Source: Sanguinoderma infundibulare
Taxonomy: Eukaryota; Basidiomycota; Agaricomycetes; Polyporales; Polyporaceae
Length of the DNA stretch: 64,000 nt
Assembly: GCA_032821775.1 (NCBI GenBank)
Contig: JAVLRN010000007.1
Location: 2,914,001 to 2,978,000, forward strand
Direction of reading: 5' to 3'
The notes beneath the pieces were generated by a model. It was not told where the DNA came from and did not search any database. It was given only the letters and a program-made list of their open reading frames with translations. The first letter of the stretch is position 1. Each line of letters starts with the position of its first letter. Of this stretch, positions 12,340-22,800 are shown in pieces. Made by a program: the position numbers and the translations under genes.

Positions 12340-12626
12340 TTGCAGTGGTTGCGCTCTGGTAGACGAACGGAAAGCGTATGTCGGGAGGCAGGTAAGTGTT
12401 CACTTTCAGCAGCATGTTCAGCAGCATTTTCCATCAGGCGCCCGTAAGACGCTGCCATCACAGATCGAGATCCATTACCTTGCGCGCAAGGTCGGCCCTG
12501 GCCACTGGGCGAGGCTCTTGCCCTCCCGTCTGTTCGAGACGACGAGCACGCTGCACACTGCAATGACACTGCTTGACTTTCCATTTTCCTTCAGGCGCAG
12601 CTGAGGATCCCCTCGGACACAAGGAC

Positions 12627-14404
12627 ATGGCCTCTCGCTCCATCGCAGTCATCGGCGGTGGCATTTCTGGGCTTTCGGCTGCTTTCCACCTCACCAGACG
12701 CTTCCCTGTGCATTCCGGGACACATATCACCCTTCTCGACAGTGCCAATCGGCTAGGAGGGTGGGTGAAGTCGGAGAAGGAACGGGTAAAGGATGACATC
12801 GGGCAAGAGGCGGACATAGTGCTTGAGAGCGGGCCAAGGACACTGCGTCCTACGTCAAAGAGTGTCCTCGAACTGGTGAGTGCTGCAGTGCCGGCACCGG
12901 CAGCATCCTGTCTTATTCATGTCTCCAAATCGGCTATATGCAACCCAGTCAGTGTTAACCAGTCGACAAATAGGTCCATCTGCTTGGCCTCAAGTCTGCT
13001 GTCCTGACCGTGCCTCAGAGCACACCCGCGGTCCGCAATCGCTTCCTACACCTCCCAGGTACGGATGGGCTCGTGGCTATACCAGGTTCGCTCCCGTCAC
13101 TGCTGCGCTCTCCTCTTGCGAAGATACTCGTCCCCGCTGTGCTAAAGAACGCGCTGCGTTCGACCGGAATAGGTACGCACCATGCACCAGCTGCTCTGAC
13201 ACTCCGATATTAACTCCAACACAAATCTTAGTCCTGAACAGCTCCTCTCAAAATGACGAGTCCGTTGACGCGTTCCTCACCCGTCATTTCGGAGCAGACT
13301 TCGCCCTGACGTTTGGCAGTGCCCTCGTTCACGGCATATATGCGACTGATTCGCGACTATTGAGCGTGCGGTCAGCATTTCCCATTATGTGCCAGCTAGA
13401 AGAGCGCGGAAAGGGCAGCGTGGTGCGCGGAGCCATTAAAAAGATCTTTTCCAGCTCTCGAGCGGGCCAGGACGGAGGCGCACCAGCAGACGAGGCGTAC
13501 GAGCTCGGAGACATCGCCGAGCTCATGAAGGGCGTCAGCGTGTTCTCATTCCAAGACGGGATGCAAACCCTGACGGACAGGTTGACCTTCCGGCTTGAAG
13601 AACTCGCTCACGTTGAGATCGTGAGAGGGGACGGCGTCGTTGCGTTGAGGAAAACAGTTAACAGCGAGGGCTTCGAGGTGAATACATCTCTGACAATGGT
13701 TTTACGCGCTGGCTTGACCGTTTTATCTCTAGATGACAACGGAATCAGGGAAACGACTCGCATCGTCACATGTAGTGAGCTCCATTCCTCTTCCACGCCT
13801 TCACCAGTTACTGTCTGCATCCGATCCGGATAAGCCCCTACCACACCTCATCGCGAATCCATCCTCCTCTGTCACTGTCGTCAACCTGGTATTTCCCCCG
13901 GTTTCCGAGCCCATCCACCCAGACGGCTTCGGCTACCTTATTCCGCGGACGCCCACCGACTATCCCTCCTCGTCTCTCGGCATGCTTGGCACAGTGTTCG
14001 ATTCTTGTGCCCTCCCAACCCAGGATACACTCCTGTCCTCCCCTTCCGCCTCTTCGCCTCTTTCCAGGTTCACCAGGCTCACTGTCATGCTTGGCGGCCC
14101 GTACATGACACTTACGCCCTCGCCCGCCTCCCCCTCCTTCCTTCCCACGCTCCTCCGAACCCTGCGCGGACAACTCGGACGCTCAGAGCCCCTGCCAGAG
14201 CCGTGCCTCGTGCGCGTACGGGAACACGTAGACTGCATTCCAACCCCCACGGTGGGGCACGCCACGCGCGTGACAGAGCTGACGGCGGTGGTGAGGGAGC
14301 GTTGGGGCACGAAGGTGGCTGTTATTGGTGCGGGCGTCGGGGGCGTGAGCGTGGGCGATTGTGTGGAGGGTGGACGACGGGCGGCATACAGTCTGGAGCT
14401 ATAG
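12627..14404 (+). CDS. HEM14: Protoporphyrinogen oxidase
   Basis: This enzyme oxidises protoporphyrinogen IX to protoporphyrin IX, the penultimate step of heme synthesis, at the inner mitochondrial membrane with FAD. Exons are 12627-12875, 12974-13172, 13232-13677 and 13733-14404; together they give 521 residues. The N-terminus is the FAD dinucleotide fold: SIAVIGGGISGLSAAFHL followed by ITLLDSANRLGGWV. Family features include LESGPRTLRP, FLTRHFGADFALTFGSALVHGIYA, LSVRSAFPIM, FSFQDGMQTL and GFGYLIPR. The C-terminus has VAVIGAGVGGVSVGDCVEGG, which closes the FAD site. The gene is divergent from the SET-TAD3 gene with 287 bp between the two start codons, so they probably share a promoter region. 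An earlier in-frame Met lies outside the fold and was not used. Confidence 0.92.
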
Positions 14405-14852
14405 GAGTACCCAGTACATCCTCTTACAACCCCACCTCGGCGCTCGCTGCAACATTTTGCGGTTACTCCTACAAGCGAGCGGACAAGGTTGAACCGTATA
14501 TCGTCCCTTCTAAGTATCCGCACATAAGGTCTCAGCCGCAACATGCGGCGCCAATCTAGTGTCGTGTGTCAGCTTTGTGTCGGCTGATCAATGTTAACGT
14601 TAGCTCCACCATGCCCTCTTGCTCGAACTCGCATGCGATTACAGTAGCTCCGGGTATATAGCAGTTGGTTCCGCAAACCTGTGTATGTGGGATCGAGGCT
14701 CAGGCTAGAGATCCCCAGAGCGAATCCCAGAGCGGTCGAGGAGCTGTCAAGACCATCCTGTAGACCATGACCTCACTGAGTTGATCTCGTAAGGCTCCTT
14801 GCCCTCTCTCCCCCTCACTTTCAGTTCACGATACCACGACACGCCCCACAGG

Positions 14853-17366
14853 ATGCCTGCAGCGCCGGTTGATTTATCTCTTCCACTGGAAATCGAAGAT
14901 GCTATCATCGACCAGCTTTCAGACGACACGCCCACCCTACGTAACTGCGCATTGACTTGCAAAGCATGGGCCATTCGCAGTCGGTTCCATCTACTTCGCT
15001 CCGTGTGCATCGAAACCAGGACTCAGCTCGACGCATTGCGCGACTATCTCGCCGCCTATCCTCGACGTCGTACCCGTATACACTCGGTTACACTGGCCCC
15101 AAGCTCTTCCAAGGAACTGATCTCTTTGCTCGGCATATTTCCGTTTGCTTCGCCTACACTCCGGAAATGGAACATCAAGGGTGCCGAGGAGGGCGACAGC
15201 CACCATAGTACCAGGACTTTATCATTACACAGAACAACTCTCACTCATTTGCGCTACACATTCATCGAGGAGTTGCACCTCTCTCACATCTTATTCGTGT
15301 CCGATGTAGAGTTCATCCGACTGATTAGGTCCTTGTCCCGTCTGCGGCACCTACAATGCGCCCACATCCGGTTCGAGAAGTGTATAAGAAACCTGAATTC
15401 TTCGAGAGCGGCCGCTCGCACGTTGAACGAGTTGTCATCCATGGATGTGAGTATCGTATCATTCCTTTGCGTGAATAGAATGATCAACGTATAAGGCACC
15501 CTAGCTTCATGTACAAGACGCGGAGGACGAAGTGGCAAATAATACCCTTCTAGACGTGACCCAATCCTCGCTTCGAGACCTTGTCCTTCGCATCCATTCA
15601 CGGGTCAAGTGGAGGTCAGACCGTGAGTACGACAATGCCGGTCTATAATACTAGACCTGACCTAGAGTGCATCTCTGCCCGTCGACAGAATCATCTGCTC
15701 TCAGCCTCGGACAGTCGAAACTCGACTCGTTAAACTTCCGCGTAGAAGCAGGGGTTGGTCCGCCCGACGGCTCGATCCCCGACTTGCTTTTGGATCTTTG
15801 CCAGCACGCAATGAAGTGCATATCAACATCTCACGCATCTGTCAAGGAAGTCGCCATCCATATCCCCTTGTCCACCGCCCTGCCTAGCGTCGCCCTGGCT
15901 CTCAGCCTGACAGGGAACGATTCATTTCTCCCCAGGTTTCGCTCCTTGCAGCTGGACTTTGTGGGGCAACCCCCTTTCAAGTTCCGACTATGCGTACACC
16001 TCCCGCCGAGCCCAGAGCCCAGAGGAGCGGTTGCAGAGGGAACGATATCTGAAGGAAATTATCAGCAACAAGTCCGATACTACTCGGAAGGCAAGTGGGC
16101 GTTAGACTTCCCGAAAAAAGCCGCACTGATGGGGAAAATCCAGGGAAAATCTGGCGGACCGTCACGAAGAGCGACTGCCGTTCTGTCGTCGCCCTTGCGA
16201 TATCCCCCGACAGGAAGTGGATCGTGAGCGGCTCGAGGCAGTGTGTGATGCTCTGGAAAGCGCAGAGAGAGCTAGAGAACGAACCACACCCAGAAATTGT
16301 TCATCAGTGGATTGCCCCCATGGACGACGATGCGTTCACCCGGTCCGCCGCCTTCTCGCACGACAGCCGTAGACTCGCGTACTGCACTCGCGATCCCGAG
16401 GCGTTCGTTCAAGTGAGGGACGTAAGCTCGGGGATTCTGCTCGCCGGCTGTCGCGTGTCGGAAAATCTGAAGCAAGTAGGCGCACCCGGCGCCATGGACA
16501 TTATCTGCCGGGCGAGCTGCGCTTGGTCTCGCTCGTCCGAGTCCAGCGGCGAAACGCTCACCTCGGCCGTATTCATCCCATCGCAACGCAAGATCCTCGT
16601 CCAAGTCCTCGACGCACAGAACAACTTCCGCGTTGTCTCCACGGTCGGCGAGACGACCCCCTTCCGCTTACCCTCCTTGCTTTTCTCTCCCGACGGCCGC
16701 CGGCTGGCTTCGTTCCAGACCTCGCTCCTGGCAGGCGCGTCGAACTGCCAAGCGCCCCCACTGGCACATTTCATGCATGATATCAACGCGTGTACCAGTA
16801 CTCGAGCTGGCGGGGTCCCCGGGCCCCTCGCGAGCATACACGTGCAGTCTGACTCCCACTCCCACATCCTCTCTGCGACGTTCGACAGGGCCAGCGCCCG
16901 CTTCGCCGCCATATCCTCCGACCACGTCCTCCGCGTCTGGGAACTCACAACCGGCACGCAGTCGCTCCAGGTGCCCATGCACGAGTACCCAAACGAACAT
17001 CCCGTCCTCGCCTTCTCCGCCGACCCAGGCGAAACGCAGCTCCTCTCGTGCAGTGGCGGGCGTGGTGCGTCGTTTGTGCTGACGACGCGGGACGCTGCGA
17101 GCGGGCGGACGATCCTCCCGAGGCAGCCGGGGTACCACTGTCTGCGGACGCGGACAGGACCGCGGTTCGTGTTTTCGGACGACGGGAGGCATGTGCTGTC
17201 GGTGTCGGACGACGGGATCGTGCTGCTGTGGAGGGCGTCCGACGCGTCGTTCGTCGGGGAGGTGTCCAGGGGTGGTGAGATTCCCACGGCGTTTACGTGG
17301 TCTGGAGATGGGAGGCTCCTAGCGTGGGGGACCGAGGGCGGAGGCGTCGTCGTGAAGCGGTTGTGA
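14853..17366 (+). CDS. F-box and WD40-repeat protein
   Basis: Exons 14853-15446, 15505-15622, 15689-15960, 16016-16094 and 16144-17366 join in frame to give 761 residues. The introns are 58, 66, 55 and 49 bp. The N-terminus is an F-box: VDLSLPLEIEDAIIDQL followed by LRNCALTCKAWAIRSRFHL, which should bind SKP1. A middle region with leucine-rich character follows. A charged helix (EERLQRERYLKEII) leads into WD40-like repeats, for example VVALAISPDRKWIVSGS, FTRSAAFSHDSRRLAY, LLFSPDGRRLASF, ISSDHVLRVWELTTG, FVFSDDGRHVLSVSDDG and FTWSGDGRLLAWGT. The expected role is substrate recognition in an SCF ubiquitin ligase, but no substrate can be named. The fusion rests on the two introns at 15961-16015 and 16095-16143. 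If they are wrong, these are two genes, but the WD40 part would then lack a good start codon. Confidence 0.65.
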
Positions 17367-17472
17367 ATGCGATGTCTGGCCCAGAGGACGGTGTACATAT
17401 CCGAGCATACATTATCGTCATTTAGTTTCAATATACCCGTATGCCTCCTGTTTGCTCACGTAGTAGTACTGA

Positions 17473-19279
17473 TTAACCACCCGCCCGTCTCCGCTCGTCG
17501 TGGATCGAGAAGTTGAACCCGGTGGCATGCTTCCTCTTCAATGCCTTGCCCTTCAACCTCCGTGTGGTCTCCGGCTTCCGTGGACGCACACCGCCTTCGC
17601 TCCGCTCCTCGATCCGGAGTTTCTTGTCTAATAAGAACCCCAGATCGTCCTCCTTTGGCGGCCGCACGTCGCGTCGATCAATGAGCAGTCTCGTCTTCGG
17701 CGGCTGGCGCGGTTGGGGTGCATGAACAGGTGCGGGTGGGGGAGGAGCGGTCTTCGACTTGGACCGCGCCGGGGGCTTGCTGCGGTAGCGAGGGGCGACG
17801 TCGCCGTACAGGTCGTCGATGTTGTGCGGGTCCTCCTCCTCCTCCTCCTCCTCCGCGACTCGGCCACGGGCAGAACAAGAAGTCCGATCTGCTGTATCGC
17901 GGTGGTCCACCTCCATCGCCTGCTCGCCATCGTCGTCGTCGTCGAAGCCCTCGAGCTTGTGCTCGACTTCGTCCAGATCGCGGCTCTCCGAGCGTGTGTG
18001 TGCGAGCTTCCGGGCTTGAGATCGCGGGGCGTGCTGCTGAAGTTGTGGGGGGACAGGGTCGCGGTCATGAGCGCGCGTGCGGGTGTTGACGTAGTTGACT
18101 TGGGGGGGCGGGTCGAGGCGGCCTTGGGAGCGCATGGTGGATATGAGCGCGCGGATGTCTGTGTTGCTGATGCGCGCATCTGTGGTGGTGGGGAGCTCGA
18201 TGCGCGGCACCGTGGGCTGGGGTCGGAGAGGCTGGGAGGGAGGTTGTGGAGGAGGGGGAGGTGGAGAGGGGATAGGAAGACGGGGAGTTCGACTCTGGGT
18301 GGGCGAACGAGGAGGCGAGGATGGTGGAGGAGACGGTTGGGTTGGGCCGGGTTGCCTGCTTGGACCGGGTTGCCTGCTTGGACCGGGTTGCCTGCTTGGA
18401 CCGGGTTGCCTGCTTGGACCGGGTTGCCTGCTTGAACCGGGTTGCCTGCTTGGACCAGCTTCCGGTTTATGGAGGGTTGGGGATTCAGGGTGAGGGAGCG
18501 GTATGAAGACAAGCTGGTTCTTCGCGGACCGCATCTATCAAGATTACAGTGAACATGGTGAGCTGCTAGGCAGTAAAAGAGACCCACCTGCGCTGTTTTC
18601 GATACCTTCTTGGTTGTTCGTGGCTTCCTGGGGCCGTCGCTTTGCGGACCAACACCACGCGTATCTGATGCAGCAGTCTGTGTTGTTTGGGGTGGGGGGA
18701 AGTCAAGAGAACGCGACCGTTGGACATCCGTAGACTGCACTGTTTCTGAAGAGTCTCTGTCGTGAGGTTCGCTTACTGGATCGGCGGTAGCCTGAGGAGA
18801 CCGCTTGGGGCTGTCGTCCAGCATGATGATATCATCGTCGTTAGCGATCGGGACTTGAGGTGCAGGTGGAAGATTCGCCTGGTGTGCAGCACTCAGCGGG
18901 GTCTTGGCGATGGCATCTGAAGGGTCATTTGCAGGAGAGTCAGATTGGGGTTGGGGCAGGGTTGGGGCAATTCTGAGATGAGACAATTCGACTTTGGCCT
19001 TTTTCGTGCATCGTCTGCACTGCCAAGCTGAAAGGCCGGCGTCGCGCTTCCCTTGCTTGTCACAGTTGATTCGCTCCATGATCTCCCCCTCCGAGATTGG
19101 AGGGACGTGACACACTGGCAGTTCTTCAGGAAAGAGATGTAGTAATACGAGGCGTGGAGCTCACTGTGGTGCCATGCCCGCTCACACCTTGCGCACGTCA
19201 TGAGGAACGCGGCAGCCACGGAATGGCTCTTACTACACCGCACGCACGAAGCGCGGTGAGCTGACGAGGATGCGCTCAT
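17473..19279 (-). CDS. PHD-finger protein with PSRQPG tandem repeat
   Basis: Exons are 19279-19165, 19114-18588 and 18534-17473, with introns of 50 and 53 bp. After MSASSSAHRAS comes a zinc finger of PHD type: CVRCSKSH, MTCARCERAWHHMCHVPPI, then WQCRRCTKK. The CxxC pairs and the WHxxC spacing fit, and the first intron splits the finger exactly at WHH|MC. PHD fingers usually read histone H3 tails, so a chromatin role is likely. The rest is disordered: an acidic IIMLDDSP patch, six SRQPG units encoded by an 18-bp minisatellite, Pro-rich runs, EEEEEEEDPHNIDDLYGD and a basic C-terminus (TRRLKGKALKRKHATG). It is convergent with the F-box/WD40 gene, with only about 105 bp between stop codons. No catalytic domain is visible. 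Confidence 0.75.
18349..18456. repeat. 18-bp minisatellite, six units, coding
   Basis: Six direct copies of GGGTTGCCTGCTTGGACC lie in tandem inside the last exon of the PHD-finger gene. One unit has G-to-A (TTGAACC). On the minus strand they encode PSRQPG repeats, and the 18-bp length preserves the frame. Confidence 0.9.
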
Positions 19280-19727
19280 CCGTGGTGGAAGCACTGAAAA
19301 TTCGACGAGTTCTGTTCTTCTAGTTCCCCTTGAAGCCCAAGGACTTGATGAGCACAGCGGGGTTATCGACAGAAGGTAGATAGACCAACCGAGAGCGTAC
19401 AGTGACAATCTATACGAAGGGGAACAGGCACAAGCAGCACCATATTGCTTCCGCGGCGGCGGGCGATTTGCGAAGCGAAGCCGTCGCCCCCGCGCCGGGC
19501 GGCCCGGTGAGGGGATGTAGAGAACTACTGGATGGGGCTTGGGTGGTCCCGCGGGAGTGGTGTTGCCTCGCACCAGAACTGTATACCCAAAGGATGGCGA
19601 CGGTTGGAACTTGAAGCAGCAGACGAGAGACAACTGAATGTATGCAGGGGGTCGGACGCGATGAGCGGAGAGCTCGGCGCCAAGCTGGTCGAGGACGTCA
19701 TAAGTACAGATCCCCTGCTCGAATCTT

Positions 19728-19779
19728 ATTCTTCTTCTTCTCCTCCTCCTCCTCATCCTCCTCCTCCTCTTCTTCTTCA
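19728..19779. repeat. TTC/TCC microsatellite
   Basis: A pyrimidine-rich run of TTC and TCC triplets lies about 50 bp before the start codon of the phospholipase D gene. It probably sits in its 5' untranslated or promoter region. Confidence 0.8.
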
Positions 19780-19829
19780 ATCCCATTCATATATGCTTAG
19801 TTCTGCTCCATTTTAGTGTCTAGAACGAC

Positions 19830-22800
19830 ATGGCATCTATTGCAAGACCCCCTGCGGGACTCTATGAAGTCGTTCAGCTCGCCATCTCGCAGAACCAACA
19901 TAATCACAGTGCCAACGAGGCACTCAAACATCACTCCCCCTTAGCCTTTGTAGTGCGTTTGCAGTATCATCCACTATGACGAGTATGAACACCGTCGTGC
20001 GCTCATCTCCAGGATGAACCCTCGTCATTGTCTCCAAGCCACCGCGACGACCTCGAAAGGGAGAGATCGTGCACCGAGGATAACGATGGTGGGAAAGAGG
20101 CTGCGAAGCTTTCTCTGGGAAGACGGGCCGAGGTGCGTGTCCACTCTCCGTGTCACGAAATTGAAATATGGGTTGTTGAGCCCTCTACTCAGAAGCAACC
20201 CGCCCGCGACCGCCCGACTGAAGTTTCGTCCGCGTCCCCAACCTCGAGACCGCCATCCGAGCATCGCCCGTCCAGCCCTTCCTTAGCCCAGCCTCTTGTA
20301 GTGCGTGTTGCATTATCATCCGTTATGATGGGTATGAACACCATTGCGCTCTCATATTCAGGGCGAACCGGCGTCGTTAACTCCCAGCCACCACGACGAT
20401 CCCGAAGAGAGACCGCGCAAGGACGATAATAATGATGGGAGAGAGGGTGCAAAGCCCAATTCTGGGAGAGAGGTGCGTCTGTGTGTCAGGACATTGAAAT
20501 CCCGGTTGTTGAGCCCGCCGCTCAGAAGAAACCCGCCCTGGACGACGTTTCGCCCGTGTCCCCAGCCTCAAGACGATCGTTTACTGCATTCTCTCGCCCT
20601 TCCACCGCAGGTCGTGCGTCGGGCATTCCGCAGCAGAAGAGCGGACCCCCGAGGTCCATCTCCTACACCTACTCCGTCTCAAGCGCGCATAGCTATGGAT
20701 TTTCCCCCTCCAGACGTGGGGAGAACTCTCGCCAACACTCCCAGCTCGACGGTGAAGACCCAGACAGGGCGTTCGATTTCCCGCCTGCCACGTCTCCTTT
20801 CCGTAGCGCACTCGACTACGACAACCCAGAGCAACGCGAACGCGAGAAGTCGATAGCAGAGCGCAAGAACAAGCGGAGGGAGACCGTTCTCCAAGACAAA
20901 GACGGCTCATGGAACCCGATGAAATGGCTCACCGAGTCTCCTCGCAGCACCCCGCGCGAGGAACTGGCAGGGTACGACTTCTCTCGCTGCCAAACTGAAG
21001 GCGGATACAGAACACAAGATAGCGAAGATAGTCAGCCGGTCGCAGGCCCATCCACGACACGCACACGACGGCGCTCCGCGACAACCTCCGCTCTCCGAGA
21101 GTCGCGCTCGATGCCGCAAATGCACGAAGAAGGACGCTCGCCCAAGTGGGCAAAGCTGCGCTCCTTGCTCCCATACATCGCCGGCCAGGGGAAGGCGCAC
21201 CAACGCCCTGCGTCTACCGTCGCGCCGCCCAGCGTGAATATCACGGACGAGCTCATCACTGGCGGTCTCGCGACTCTGATGCTCCGGTTCTGGGTCGAGC
21301 GCGACGAAAAGGGGCACCGTAGGGTACCTGCCCTCTTCCATCGTCTTCGTATCCGGGTCACGGATAGTATTCACCCAATGCACAGTCACAAGGCCATCTT
21401 CCGCATCGAGTGCGAGTACGCTGAGGGTGCGGTGCGGTGGGTCGTATATCGCCAACTGCGCGAATTTATTTCCTTGCACGGCCATTACACTATTTCTAAA
21501 GCGTATAATCGGAACGTCGAGACCCTGCCCGAGTTCCCCGTGACGAGTACGTCACGCAATTTGGCGACTAATGCTTCACACTGACTCGAAAGTGTAGCTC
21601 TTCCCTACTTCAAGTTTCTGAAGGAGCGCGGCAGCGATGTCGGCAAGGCAGACTTTGCTCGTCTTCAGCGCGAGGCGTTGGAAAACTATTTGGTCGGCTT
21701 GATTCGCGCTGTCGTGCGTATCCTTTCAGCCCCGATCCGTTGGACGTGCACCGCTCACTGTAACGCAGATGTTCCATCCCGCTGTGAATCGCCTGGCCAA
21801 TTTTCTGGAGTTTGGTGCTATGACCGTCGCCCTTGCGCACTCCGGAGGTCATCAGTATAGGGCGGGCATCCTCCGCCTGGAGGGCGTAGCTCCAAAGCCA
21901 AACTTCGGGCCCAGAGCGGCTGGATGGCGTGAGAAGAAGAGGCAGCGGTGGTGCAGTGTCCGCGAGAGCTACCTGGCTATCATGGAGGAGATGGGAGAGG
22001 TGCGGCTTTCGCGACTTCGTTGGGACCGCAGCTGACAGCGGCATTTAGCTTACCGTTTGGGACGTCTTCCTGATTGACCAGGACTTTGCGATAGAGCGGC
22101 CAACGCGATACTATCGCCAAGGCATGCACCTCCTTCATCTGGATGGCGACTCTGAAAAACCAGAGGTACCAGCTAGTGACCATGTGCAGGAACAGGGAAA
22201 AGTCGAACGACCGATGCCGACGCAGCGTCAACGCCTCAGTTCTACAGTCGGCTCCATTAGGAGCACGATATCGAGAGTGTTTAGACCGGCGTCTCACAAC
22301 GGCAGCGGACATGGCCGGCTCACCGGGTCCGTGAACAATCTGACTGTGGGCCATGCTCACGGACACCACCTTCGTCCGTCGTCGCAGGACACGCGCGCGT
22401 CGACGGCGAGCTCGTCCAGCGACTCCGCGCCGTCCTCGCGCCCGCTGACGCCGATACTCGACCCTTCGACGCACTCGAATCCGCTCAGCCCGTCCGGGCA
22501 CGGGCACTATTACACGCACGGCGAGCACGACGAACATCACGAACATGAGCCTGAGCACGAGCACGGGCACGGGCACGACGACAGCATGGAGTCGGCGGCG
22601 AAGCGGCGGGGAAAGGGGGCTAAGGACATGTCGAAGCACGTGTTCTACGTCGTGAACTCTCAGTCACGCCTGAAACTGACGGCCAAGAACGAGCGGCAGA
22701 TGCTGCAGTGGATCGCGGCGCTTGAGCGATCGGCGAGGGAGAGCCACTATACGGGCAAGAACAGGTTCGACAGCTTCGCGCCCATAAGGTTGAACGTCGC

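Noticed and set aside
15961..15981. 21-bp intron in the F-box/WD40 gene
   Set aside because: Too short for splicing; the alternative 55-bp intron 15961-16015 fits local intron size and keeps the frame.
16095..17366. WD40 protein as a separate gene starting at 16095
   Set aside because: Base 16095 begins GTG, not ATG, and coincides with a good splice donor. The frame has no upstream ATG, so joining to the F-box exons is better supported.
18349..18456. CRISPR-like array
   Set aside because: The repeats are contiguous, have no spacers and lie in a eukaryotic coding exon; they are a minisatellite.
20473..20489. 17-bp intron within copy 2 of the phospholipase D duplication
   Set aside because: It has GT/AG ends and would fix the frame but is far below any plausible intron size; it is explained by a 7-bp deletion.
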